Shown here: piece after piece, positions 46,959 through 58,610 of the stretch
Layout: the number at the start of each line of letters is the position of its first letter
How positions within the stretch are numbered: the first letter of the stretch is position 1
Source of the DNA: Dipteris shenzhenensis
Taxonomy: Eukaryota; Polypodiophyta; Polypodiopsida; Gleicheniales
Strand: one strand, 5' to 3'
Assembly: GCA_047967505.1 (NCBI GenBank)
Contig: CM106538.1
DNA: 64,000 nt
Notes under the pieces: generated by a model
Seen by the model: only the letters and a program-made list of their open reading frames with translations
What the model was told of the DNA's origin: nothing
Databases searched by the model: none
Position numbers and translations under genes: made by a program

Positions 46959-46983
46959 GATTAACAAAAGTAAAAAAAAAGGG

Positions 46984-47032
46984 TTAGTGGGGCTAAACAG
47001 GGCTTCCTTTTGGCCCTGTTTAGCCCCACTAA
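46984..47032. other. Perfect 20-bp hairpin
   Basis: TTAGTGGGGCTAAACAGGGC at 46984-47003 and its exact reverse complement at 47013-47032, with a 9-base loop, followed by a run of T. It lies about 200 bp beyond the stop of the accessory gene. It may be a 3'-end or boundary signal; conserved in copy A. Confidence 0.75.
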
Positions 47033-47230
47033 TCCTTTTTTTTTTTTGTAATTACAAAAGAAAGTTTTTTATAACAAAATTTCCCTTGCTTGCAAGGTAT
47101 CTTGTGAAATGATGAGTAACAAATGCATATACATGTCGGACATATACAACAGTGTTTGTAACAAAATTACCCTGTCGAAAGGGTGATACGAAATTGCTCA
47201 AACGAGCGGATATACAAAATGCTACTACCA

Positions 47231-48782
47231 CTACTCATCCGAATCCGAATCATCTTTGTCTTGTTGGCCTATTCCTTGGTCCTCGACACCTGCATCTTCT
47301 CCCTCGTCCTCACCACCTGCGTCTGATCCTTGCCCCTGTTGATCGCTCGCCTCCGATGATGGGACGCTTGAGCTTTGACCCTAAGAGTGAACCATATAAA
47401 TCAAAAATTAGATTGGAACTTAAATTAAAAAGTGAGATTACAAGTAGGAGTAAACTTATACCGTGCGAGCAGCCACCTCAGCCCAATCAACTGTCGCTCC
47501 CATTGCCTCTTGCTCAATAAACCACGGCTTTGTTCCTATTCGAAATGCGCACCGCGTCTCTGCATCCGTAGGAAGACGACCGATCGCAGCTTGCTGTGGA
47601 TCCAATTTACGAGAGTTAGAGTTAGCTAAAGTGCATGTAATATGTAAGTAAAACAAATAGAACAATACATTAAATGGGAAGAAGTAGACTTACCACGGTT
47701 GCCTCGAACGCATACCATCCACCTGCACCAAAGTGCGAAGTACCTACGACGTCCAGCCATCTCTTCGCAGCCCTCCTCTGACCCTCGAACATTTCAGGAT
47801 GGTCCCTATGTTGCTTCTTGAAGTACTTCCAATCAGCTTTGTCTGCCCAGCTGGGTTTAGCCAACCCCTTTGTAATGGAAGTACACAAGGTTGATCTACG
47901 ATGCTTTAGGACCAAACCCATGCGCTCTCGCATATAATCATCATTAAACTCCACATTTGGCAAATTAGGGTATCTTTGTTTTAACTCATCGATCACCGCC
48001 TGCTTCTTTTGGGCATCTTGATACCGCCAATCGGTATTTATGCCGCTCTTGAAGTGATGACTCATCAACCTCCTCATGGCGGCCATCACTGCTTTGCCCT
48101 TTTTATCTTCTATTATCTCTCCGGTAGATGTGATTTGATAGGAGAGATCCCCTGATGAGTAAGGGGGATTGACGGTAGCAGAGTCTGAAGGAGTGGAAGT
48201 TGCGGGAGCGCTTCCGGAGCGAGGAGTAGCAGTGGGAGTAGGAGAGGGAAAGCGACCTGACTGATACTGTGTCTCTAGACCAAGTGGAGACCTAAAGCAG
48301 TGTGAGTGTGCTAACTCGTCTACATCTCCAGAGTCAACACAACATGAGCCACCCATCCTACTCTTCCTTCCCTTGCGAGAGGCATGTGCAGGTGATGATC
48401 CCGTGGTTGAAGGGGCGCGAGGGGATGGCTGGGCAGTACGTCCACCCGTCGGTGTAGGGGAAGGAATTGCGGAGGTCCTCTGAGAGAGCAGAGAGAAGAA
48501 TCTCGCTGCCTCCTCGTCGCTCATCTGCGCTACAAACTCGTCAGGACTCCCGACAAAGCCATGCGCGGCTAGCAAAGGAGTTCCCCGAGGGGTAGTCGGA
48601 GTGCTACGTGGAAGAGGGGTCGGACCAGGGGTAGTCGTAGTGCTAGGTCTGAGAGGAGTCGGACCAGGGGTAGTCCTCGGGGTAGTCGCCTGAGAGGAAT
48701 CAAAGTCCTCTGGAGCATATAGATCGTGAGCTCTCCTCCTGCGAGGCTGTCCATACTTGTCGGATGAGCGACGTGATCCCAT
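47231..48782 (-). CDS. CACTA accessory protein (plant transposase_24-like), intact
   Basis: Three exons with clean GT-AG junctions, all in phase 0: 48782-47694, 47593-47462 and 47380-47231, giving 456 residues. The start chosen is MGSRRSSDKYG; longer upstream readings only add repeat-derived residues. N-terminus: Arg-rich, then Pro/Thr repeats (TTPGPTPL-type) and a Ser/Pro linker. Residues about 225-365: EIIEDKKGKAVMAAMRRLM, RMGLVLKHRRSTLC, FKKQHRDHPEMFEGQRRAAK, FGAGGWYAFEATV, which resembles the Ptta/En/Spm plant transposase family. C-terminus: QAAIGRLPTDAETRCAF, then an acidic tail (DDSDSDE). Proteins of this class are thought to bind subterminal repeats and to help TNP2. No stop or frameshift was seen. 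It could be expressed, but its promoter side is satellite. Confidence 0.75.
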
Positions 48783-48989
48783 GTCTAACATAGACACAAA
48801 CACAAAAACAGAAAACAAAAAAACAAATATAAGCATTCTCATAGGCATAGGCATAGGCAAGAAGAAAGAAGAGGGAAAGGAAAGAAGAGGGAAAGGAAAA
48901 AGGGAAAGAAGATGGAAAGGAAAGAAAAGAATGAGAATGAGGAAATAGAGAATGAGAGAAAGGGGAAATAGAGAAGGGGAAAGAGATGA

Positions 48990-51900
48990 GGGGGAATGAG
49001 AGAAGCATAAGCATAAGCTTATGCGGAAATAGAGAATGAGCTTATGCGGAGATAGAGAAGGAGAGAACCATAATAGAGAATGAGCTTATGCTTATGCTTC
49101 TCTCATTCTCTATTATGCTTCTCTCCTTCTCTATTTCTGCATAAGCTTAAGCATGAGCTTATGCGAAAATAGAGAAGGAGAGAAGGGGGAAATGAGAGAA
49201 GGGGGAAATAGAGTGGGAAATAGAGAATGAGCTTATGCAGAAATAGAGAATGAGCTTATGCTTCTCTCATTCTCTATTTCCACATAAGCTCACACATAAG
49301 CATGAGCTTATGTGGAAACTTAAGCATAAGCTCATGCTCATGCATGAGCATAAGCATGAGCTTATGCTTATGCTTATGCTTAAGCATAGGCATCGGAAAT
49401 AGAGAAGGAGCTTATGCAGAAATAGAGAATGAGTTTCCGCATAAACTTGAGCATAAGCTCATGCTCATGCATGAACATAAGCATGAGCTTATGCTTAAGC
49501 ATAGGCATCGAAAATAGAAAAGGAGCTTATGCGGAAATAGAGAATGAGTTTCCGCATAAGCTTCTCTCATTCTCTATTTCCGCATAAGCTCATGCATAAG
49601 CATGAGCTTATGCAAAAACTTAAGCATAAGCTCATGCTCATGCATGAGCTTAAGCATAAGCATAAGCATAAGCTCATGCGGAAGCTCATGCGGAAAAAGA
49701 GAAGGAGCTTATGCGGAAATAGAGAATGAGTTTCCGCATAAGCTTCTCTCATTCTCTATTTCCGCATAAGCTCATGCATAAGCATGAGCTTATGCGGAAA
49801 CTTAAGCATAAGCTCATGCTTATGCTTATGCTTATGCTTAAAGCATAAGCTCATGCGGAAAAAGAGAAGGAGCTTATGCGGAAATAGAGAATAAGTTTCC
49901 GCATAAGCTTCTCTCATTCTCTATTTCCGCATAAGCTCATGCATAAGCATGAGCTTATGCGGAAACTTAAGCATAAGCTCATGCTCATGCATGAGCATAA
50001 ACATAAGCTCATGCTTATGCTCATGCGTAAAAAGAGAAGGAGCTTATGCGGAAATACAGAATGGGAGAAGCATAAGCATGAGCATATGCTTCTCTCATTC
50101 TCTATTTCTACATGAGCATGAGCTTATGCGAATGAGAGAAGGGGGAATGAGAGAAGGGGGAAAGAGAGAAGGGGGAAACTTATGCATAAGCTCATGCTCA
50201 TGCATGAGCATAAGCATGAGCATAAGCATAAGCATAAGCTCATGCTTAAGTTTCCGCATAAGCTTCTCTCATTCTCTATTTCCGCATAAGCTCATGCATA
50301 AGCATAAGCTTATGCGAAATCTTAAGCATAAGCTCATGCTCATGCATGAGCATAAGCATGAGCTTATGCTTATGCTTATGCATAAGCATAAGCTCATGCT
50401 TATGCTCATGCATGAGCATGAGCTTATGCGAAATCTGCATAAGCATAAGCTCATGCTTATGCTCATGCAGAAAAAGAGAAGGAGCTTATGCGGAAAAAGA
50501 GAAGGAGCTTATGCGGAAATAGAGAATGAGAGAAGCATAAGCTTCTCTCATTCTCTATTTTCGCATAAGCTCATGCATAAGCATAAGCTTATGCGAAAAC
50601 TTAAGCATAAGCTCATGCTCATGCATGAGCATAAGAATGAGCTTATGCTTATGCTTAAGCATAAGCATAAGCATAAGCATAAGCTCATGCTTATGCTCAT
50701 GCGGAAAAAGAGAAGGAGCTTATGCGAAAATAGAGAATGAGCTTATGTGGAAATAGAGAATGAGAGAAGCATAAGCTTCTCTCATTGTCTATTTCCACAT
50801 AAGCTCATGCATAAACATGAGCTTATGCGGAAACTTAAGCAGAAATAGAGAATGAGAGAAGCATAAGCTTCTCTCATTCTCTATTTCTGCATAAGCTCAT
50901 GCATAAACATGAGCTTATGCGAAAACTTAAGCATAAGCTCCTTCTCTTTTTCCGCATAAGCTCCTTCTTTTTTTCCTCATGAGCATAAGCATGAGCTTAT
51001 GCTTATGCTTATGCTCATGCATGAGCATATGCTTATGCTCATGCATGAGCATAAGCATAAGCATAAGCTCATGCTTATGCTCATGCGGAAAAAAAGAAGG
51101 AGCTTATGCGGAAATAGAGAATGAGCATAAGCGTGAGCTTATGCTCATGCGGAAAAAAAGAAGGAGCTTATGCGGAAAAAGAGAAGGAGCTTATGCAGAA
51201 ATAGAGAATGAGAGAAGCATAAGCTTAAGCTTCTCTCATTCTCTATTTCCGCATAAGCTCATGCATAAGCATGAGCTTATACGGAAACTTAAGCATAAGC
51301 TCATGCTCATGCATGAGCATAAGCATGAGCTTATGCTTATGCTTATGCATAAGCATGAGCATAAGCATAAGCATAAGATCATGCTTATGCTCATGCGGAA
51401 AAAAAGAAGGAGCTTATGCAGAAAAAGAGAAGGAGCTTATGCGGAAATAGAGAATGAGAGAAGCATAAGCTTCTCTCATTCTCTATTTCCGCATAAGCTC
51501 CTTCTTAAGCATAAGCTTATGCAGAAACTTAAGCATAAGCTCATGCTTATGCTCATGCAAAAAAAAGAAGGAGCTTATGCGGAAATAGAGAATGAGAGAA
51601 GCATAAGCTTCTCTTATTCTCTATTTCCGCATAAGCTCATGCATAAGCATGAGCTTATGTGGAAACTTAAGCATAAGCTCATGCTTATGCTCATGCGGAA
51701 AAAAAGAAGAAGCTTATGCGGAAAAAGAGAAGGAGCTTATGCGGAAATAGAGAATGAGAGAAGCATGAGCTTCTCTCATTCTCTATTTCCACATAAGCTC
51801 ATGCATAAGCATAAGCTTATGCAGAAACTTAAGCATAAGCTCATGCTCATGCATGAGCATAAGCATGAGCTTATGCTTATGCTTATGCTCATGCGGAAAA

Positions 51901-52650
51901 AAAGAAGGAGCTTATGCGGAAAAAGACAAGGAGCTTATGCGGAAATAGAGAATGAGAGAAGCATAAGCTTCTCTCATTCTCTATTTCCGCATAAGCTCAT
52001 GAATAAGCTCATTCTCTATTTCCGCATAAGCTCCTTCTCTTTTTCCGCATGAGCTTATGCTTATGCTTATGCTTATGCTCATGCATGAGCATGAGTTTAT
52101 GCTTAAGTTTCCGCATAAGCTCATGCATAAGCTTATGCTTATGCTTATGCTCATGCATGAGCATGAGTTTATGCTTAAGTTTCCGCATAAGCTCATGCTT
52201 ATGCATGAGCTTATGCGGAAACTTAAGCATAAACTCATGCTCATGCATGAGCATAAGCATAAGCATAAGCATAAGCTCATGCGGAAAAAGAGAAGGAGCT
52301 TATGCGGAAATAGAGAATGAGCTTATGCGGAAATAGAGAATGAGAGAAGCATAAGCTTCTCTCATTCTCTATTTCCGCATAAGCTCATGCATAAGCATGA
52401 GCTTATGCAGAAACTTAAGCATAAGCTCATGCTCAAGCATGAGCATAAGCATGAGCTTATGCTTATGCTCATGCGGAAAAAAAGAAGGAGCTTATGCAGA
52501 AAAAGAGAAGGAGCTTATGCGGAAATAGAGAATGAGAGAAGCATAAGCTTCTCTCATTCTCTATTTCCGCATAAGCTCATGCATAAGCATAAGATTATGC
52601 GGAAACTTAAGCATAAGCATAAGCTCTTGCTTATGCTCATGCGACTTCAA
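48990..52650. repeat. 3.7-kb palindromic GCATAAGC/GCATGAGC satellite
   Basis: Almost entirely built from the hexamers GCATAA, GCATGA, GCTTAT and GCTCAT in both orientations, plus two larger words: GGAAATAGAGAATGAGAGAA and GGAAAAAGAGAAGGAGCTTA. A strongly palindromic cassette (AGAGAATGAGAGAAGCATAA, immediately followed by its complement) recurs about ten times, for example near 50525, 50765, 50860, 51450, 51590, 51750 and 52540, at irregular spacing of 95-360 bp. Any strand can fold back on itself. Long open frames (for example 50979-52052) are artefacts of a hexamer period. Confidence 0.9.
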
Positions 52651-52654
52651 AAAA

Positions 52655-55600
52655 TGGGTGGCATGCATATCCTCATAAGTGCGAAGGTGATGCCCATGGA
52701 GGTTGTGGATGCATAGGTAGAGTCGAACATCCTGAAATTGAGATGGACCAATGTCGAGGTTGAAGACAATCTAGTTGGTCAAATTGTGAATGCGATCGTC
52801 AATGGGGTGACTGTGGGTGGGAAGATCACAGAGGAGTAAGAGGATGAGGCGATTGAAGTGGACGGCGATGATGACAGTGGGATCTGGGATGGAGCCGTAG
52901 GTGTCATTAAATGATTGGAGGCAAAGGCAAAAACCTTTCTGCATCATTTCCTTTGGGAAGTTGTACTTTGGAAATTTGTACAACACATTGGGGTCCTGTT
53001 GCTGGAGATGTCAAAAGGCAACCCAAGTCCAACATCATTCCATGGGCATGTAGAGTGGGTGGACTCAACGATCATGGGCGTGCTACGGTAGTAGTGCCAA
53101 AATTTCTCCAACTTCAAAAAGGGAAGCGGCCACTTGGACTATAGACCCCGACATCTGCATCAGTCACGAGAAAGGGGGCATTAGGGGCGAGGTTGTATCC
53201 TCCTCTTGTGTGCTTGGGATGCATTTGCTGCCAATCGTTGAATTATTGCATTATGAATTATGAGGGAGCACCTCCAGAATTTCATAGAGATGGAGGTTGG
53301 AGCCCTCGAGTTGGCGCTTCTAGTGGTGCATGAGCACACTATTCGATAACTCTTAGAAGGATTGCAAGTCCGGACAACAATGAAGATCTTCAAGAGGAGA
53401 CCTTGGCGAGGATGATAGAGCTTCATCATCAACCAGCGGCATTGGCTTTGTCTCTAGGGGGCCTATAGGAGTCACGGCGTCAGTGCTTTGTAGAAAATGT
53501 GCTGCTTTGAGCAGTGTGTTGAATGCCTTGTCAAGGAGGTCAATCGGAGCATTGGAGGTGATGGAAGGGGAGGGTTTGTGCTATGCGGTGGTGGTGTTGG
53601 AGGCATTGGATGAGTACTCAGGCAGTGTTGTCTAAGGGAGAGGAGGTTGGGTAGCTTGTTGGGTGGGTCAGGAGGGATCTAGTGGAGGCGGTAATGGAAT
53701 ATTTGCAGAGGGGCGGTGGCATGAAAGAGGGTGATTGCATTTTGTTCTTCGTCCTCGATTATTTCTTCAGGGTATGCTATATGAATTGTTTCAAAATTAC
53801 TCACCAAGGACTCAAGTGAGTCTTGAGAGCTTGTAGCACCCGATTAAATGTGCCACAAACTAGTCACATGACTATGAGGGACAGCTAGCTCCCCCAAGTG
53901 GTGGTCTTCCCTCCATTTGCATACTTTGCACATCCCTTTACTCCATATCCAAGTATTGACGAAAGAACAATGCAAGTATAGGATTGATGGCCCAGGAAGC
54001 CCCAGTAAAATGGTATGGTTGAGCTCCATAGAGATTGTAGATGTGTTTGTACAATGCATAAACCAAAAGTTGAGGAGTTTTCAAAAGGATGGCCATATCT
54101 TGTTCAAAATGCATAATGACGTACGTTAACCATTTTGTGTGCAAGACATTGGAGGGACTCCTCCATGAATCTACAATTATTGGATGTCAGAAACATTGTT
54201 GAGAAGACCGGTGCATGTGTGAGAGGTGGCTTTGAGGAGATAGGGAACATCTAGTGCAACATTCAAGAGCTTGGCAATATTAGTGCTTGCAGGCGCCATG
54301 CAGAAAATCAAAGCTACAAAGGTGGGTACTACAAATCGAATAACTCACTTTGCAAGACGCTTGAATCCATCAGTAGCTATGACATCGAAAAGGAATTTAC
54401 ACAACAAGGTGGAGAAGCTAAGCAATTACATATCGGATAGCTCACTTTGTAAAATCTTGAACTATTCACATAGCCATGCATTTCGGCAAATTGACAAGCT
54501 ACAACTACAATCGAAGAGTGTGCTTTCCACCCAAAGCTTGAATTGATCACACTATGAAATGTAAACTGTATGTACCTGTTACTGTACTCAGACCTGATGT
54601 GGTTTCTCAACAATTCAGCTTTGGGATCTATAGATCCAATACTTGGGTAGCTATGTAATAGAGGCTCTAATCTATCCTTCAATATAGGCAAAGCAATGCA
54701 CATGTAATGTAGATCCTGTCAAATGATGACATTCAAGTCACACTTGACTGCATTTTGTAAGGCAAGTGCCATAGTCCATGTGTTCGTTTTGGCAAAGGTT
54801 GCTATGGCTTGGACCATAAATTGTGGTGGTGTTAGTTTCACAAACTTGGTTACAAGGTCATCATATGAGTGATTAATGAGGCCTAGGTAAGGTTAGATCT
54901 CTAGGATGGTGAATGGTGAGACATCGAAGGTGGGCAAAATGGGTTGCAGAACTTTGAGATCCCTCCAAAGGTGTGAGACAATGGTTGGGCACCTACGACA
55001 CTCCTGAGCAAGTTGCTAAATCCTACAAGGAAGCAACAAGGAAAATTAGGGGACCTCATACCAACATGCACTTTTCTACTAGTTTTTGGACCCATCGGAG
55101 CTTCGATCTTCTACGAACTTCCCCACAAGAGGGTCGCGCAGCTATTTGTTGACCAGTTCAGCAGCTAAAGGATCGGTGGAGACTGAGGATACTAGTTCAC
55201 TCAAGAAGGATTTCCTTTGGGAATTTCCCCCGTATGATGATCTCCTTTGCTCCACTAATGACACAAGTTCAAGAATTTGCATGACAAACAATAAGAATGA
55301 TTCTTCAATTTTGGACAATATGTTGCAGCTCTCCCACCTTACTAGTCTCAGGTAAGGCTTTGTTTGAACTTCTTTGCAAGCTTGCATGCTATGGTGTTAT
55401 GTGAGTACAACGGTCTTATTTGCCGGCTCTCATCTTTTGATATTCTCTCTTTGCAGATAAAGCTACTTTTGATGCTACCAGTAAGGAGGGTGCCTCTCTC
55501 TGTCTCTCTCTCTACATCTCTATCTATCTCTGAGTGCTTATTGATCCTTGCTTGACTTTGGCTCATGTTGGGATCGTTGCTTATTTAGTTGAGCCTGTCT

Positions 55601-55985
55601 GGGTGGCTATAGGTGTTGCATGATCATTGAGCCTAGTGCTTTTGTTAGGAGGGTCTTTATTCTTCTTTGGTACTTTTGATTAAGTGTTGGGGTTCCCAGT
55701 TCAAGGCACAATCATTCGGGTTGAGGTAGTTGTTGTTTTCAATAAGATGTCATCTCTTTCATTAAATATTCATTGTCTTTATAAATTTTTATCCTTGCCG
55801 AGTCATGAGTGTTTAGAGCAACAACTCTAGGGGTTTGTCTTTGAGCTTAGCCTTAATTCTATGGAGTTCTATGTGTTAGTGTGTAAGTTACTGAAGCATG
55901 ATTTTTAAAACTCCTTCCTTCATTAAGAGTTATCCTTACTAGCCTTCTTTGTTAGCAAGATTGGTGTGTTTGTTTCCCTCTACAT
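52655..55985. other. Intergenic, no gene recognised
   Basis: Moderately GC-rich compared with the surroundings. Short frames on both strands (for example minus 52986-52771, FPKEMMQKGFCLCLQSFNDT; plus 54271-54546) have no recognised domain. 52655-53750 looks like the antisense of decayed coding sequence. A CT-rich stretch lies at 55495-55532. No CACTA terminus or TNP2 sequence was found to close copies A-C. Confidence 0.4.
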
Positions 55986-55989
55986 GGCT

Positions 55990-56500
55990 CGGTCCGTGCA
56001 TTTTTTAGATGATTATTTTTGTGGTTAATGTGGGTTGATTATGAGCTTGATGGGTCGGCTTTCTATATGTTGAAGGTTACAACAATTCCTTGCTCACTTT
56101 GTTCTACCAATCGCCCAAAAAGTTGTTCTACTAAAAAAGCTATTTTGCAAAAATATACACCACCAAAAAAACTATTTCATAAAGAAGGGCTTAGCTTGCC
56201 AAAAGGGCTTTTTGCCCACAAAATGGGCTTTATGCCTGCCAAACGGGCTTTATGCCTACCGGTGAAAAGATTGTTATCTACTAGATAGGAAAAAAAGGAA
56301 AGAAAAAAAAGTATTCTTTTAAAGAAAAAAGGTTGACAATGTTCTTCCAAACAAGCTGTCATGCAAAAAAGAAAATATTATACTAAAAAGACTATTTCGC
56401 AAAACCATATACTGTCCAAAACACTGCTCTACCAAAAAAGCTAGTTCGCAAAGCTATATACTGCCAAAAAAGTTATTACACCAGTTATCTTGCAAACTTA
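55990..56500. repeat. Degenerate tandem repeats
   Basis: A unit of about 40-45 bp resembling CTACCAAAAAAGCTATTTCG followed by CAAAGCTATATACTGC occurs about six times between 56095 and 56490. Inside it, at 56205-56265, is a separate 20-bp unit, GGGCTTTATGCCTGCCAAAC, in three copies. Confidence 0.65.
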
Positions 56501-56504
56501 CATA

Positions 56505-58610
56505 TCAATAATGTGCAGCGGCCATCTCATCCAACCACAGTTCTTGCCATTCCAAGTATTAGCTATTGTTTATTCTCATTCTTTACATATTTTCTATCAT
56601 TCTTTTTAGTGAGAAGGCTTCTTCTTCTACGTTCATCCAAAGAGTAGATTTTTGACCTTCTATTTTTATCCTAGTTGGCTCGTTTGGAGAGATGTATGAT
56701 TAAGGGGCGAACATATGAAACCGTGAGTTCCCTAGGCTACCACTTGACAGCCAATACCATTCCTCACTTGGGGGAGCATTGGGGGTACAAAGATGGTCAA
56801 AAGAAAGCATTGCTTTTCTGAGCGTAAGAAATGTGTAATTTTGCAGTGTACTCTTGTGAGTTCATCCTATGCTAGAGATAGAATACCTGACTTACCCGGT
56901 TGGAGCTCCTGGCTTAGTTGGGCCTCAAAGTGCGCCTCGTACCTCTTGCTGTGTCTTATCGTGGAAACGATGCAATTCTCCTGCTACTAGAGCCGAACAA
57001 GCTCCATTGACATTATGAGGATCTACATTATGAGGAGATCCCCGCACCGTCACCACGAGGTACAGAACTCCAGCGATGACCTGCCCAGCACCACGTTTTT
57101 ATAGCCCTGAATCCGCATGGAGGCTCTGCTAGCAAAGTCCTAGCAGTTATAGACGTCTAAAGCCCTCCAAAAGTGTTGCTGGCTGAGTATTGCAATGGTG
57201 CTCAGAAATTAGCACCACTGGCATTTAGCAGCTCGCGGGGATGCTCCATTGTGATGCTAGTGTTGCTAGCCTGGTGTACGCAGGGAGTGTAGGGAAAACC
57301 TTTTAAATAAGAGTTGTGTCCAAGAAAGAGTGTGCGTCGTTCGAGCATCGGATTCATCAAAACTCATTAACTAATATAGCAAAACTCAAAGATTGAAGCT
57401 GGCCGCTGCAGCAAAGAAAGAAAAAATTAGAAAAAGAAAGCTGAACGTGGACACAAAAAAATTAAGCGGCGGAAAAAAGCGAGAATCCACAGCTGCAGCA
57501 TCCAAGTGACGTCTAACACGCATAAGCTCTTAGAATGTCTTAGCGACAACCCCGAGAGAGAAATTTCTTATTAATCTTATGAAAGGCGGACGCACGGAGG
57601 CAAGTGTATTTTGCACCAATTGAAATTTCTCCACCACTCTTAAAAATATTGGCTAGGTCTTTAAAATACTGGTTCAACTACTTGTGTCTAACACATTCCC
57701 CACGCTCGGTCCCGAATTTTAATATACCAAAGTCGTACGGTTCAAATCTATAGAATTTGTGCATGATCCTTCTCTGTATACTCTTTGGCAGACATAAAAA
57801 CTTCAAGTTTGGTTGTTTAATTCCATTCGTCGTGCTCCACGAACTTGGAACTTGGAAGTAGACAGAAAAATTCTCCCTTCGCTAGACTTCTTCAAGCATG
57901 CAAAATCTCTAAGCTCGTAGTGACACAAACTCGTCTGGTAATATCTTTATAACAGCTTGAAAGCTACTTTGAACGCAGTTTGCGAAAGACGGGTCTCAGC
58001 TTTCTAACGTGGAAATTATTGTAAGGGATGACCAGTTGAATGAAAATGAAGCAATAAAACTATCATATCTTGCTGGAAAGCACTCGTGAAAGTAAAAGCG
58101 GATTTTTGGAAGAGAATACATGGAGCTTTGTCTTGAAGCATTTCAAGAACTGGTCAAACGGTCGGCAGAGCGAAGCCAAAATCCTCCACGTGGAGACCCT
58201 TGGAGAGCCGGCTCTTCCATTCAAATATCCCACATTCAAATCTCTCTTCAAAGAGCTCTCTCTATCCAACTATCTGATCTCTTCCATCCGTTGCTTGCAC
58301 TTCCTAGTTTTACTTTCTTGTAGATCCTTTGCAGCTTTAGCTTCCAGCAACCTTCGCTTTGATTTGCGAAGAAAATAGCCTCTAGTGCCCTCCTGCGAAA
58401 CTGCTGCTCCTCGCCAGTACGTCGGCTCTGGTTTTCAGGTGGTTCATCAGTAGCTGAATTATCGTCCTCTCTATCTATGAAACAGCCTCTTCTTTTCCTT
58501 ACGCAGCTCAAGCTGTACAGTTTGAGCTGCTCTATGTCGTGCTCAATGCACATAATACACAGAATGAAGAGGAATATGGCGCATGCACCGCACTTTCGTT
58601 GTAGCCGGGA
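56505..58610. other. Upstream flank of the NPF gene
   Basis: No gene is called. From about 57400 GC content rises, as expected near a gene. AAGTGACGTCTAA (57506-57518) contains a TGACGTC core bound by TGA-type bZIP factors in plants, but one site proves nothing. A 125-codon minus frame (58625-58248) overlaps the NPF start and has no known domain. The transcription start was not located. Confidence 0.4.

Larger units (their letters stand above)
46863..52650. mobile_element. CACTA element copy C, left part with accessory gene
   Basis: In order: subterminal palindromes (46866-46958), a perfect hairpin (46984-47032), the 3' flank and coding region of an accessory transposase gene on the minus strand (48782-47231), then an expanded satellite to 52650. 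The first 350 bp match copy A 38020-38290 in the same orientation. The outermost terminus is missing where it meets the satellite of copy B, and no TNP2 or terminus follows at 52650. It may be an inverted part of copy B or a separate truncated element. Confidence 0.7.

Noticed and set aside
50979-52052. 357-codon frame (and similar ones at 49949-50740, 47-49 kb and on the other strand)
   Set aside because: Low-complexity Met/His/Lys/Leu or Ser/Cys/Met strings. The hexamer period of the satellite keeps several frames open on both strands at once, so these are not genes.
48990-52650. CRISPR array
   Set aside because: Palindromic repeats without unique spacers of constant length, in plant nuclear DNA.
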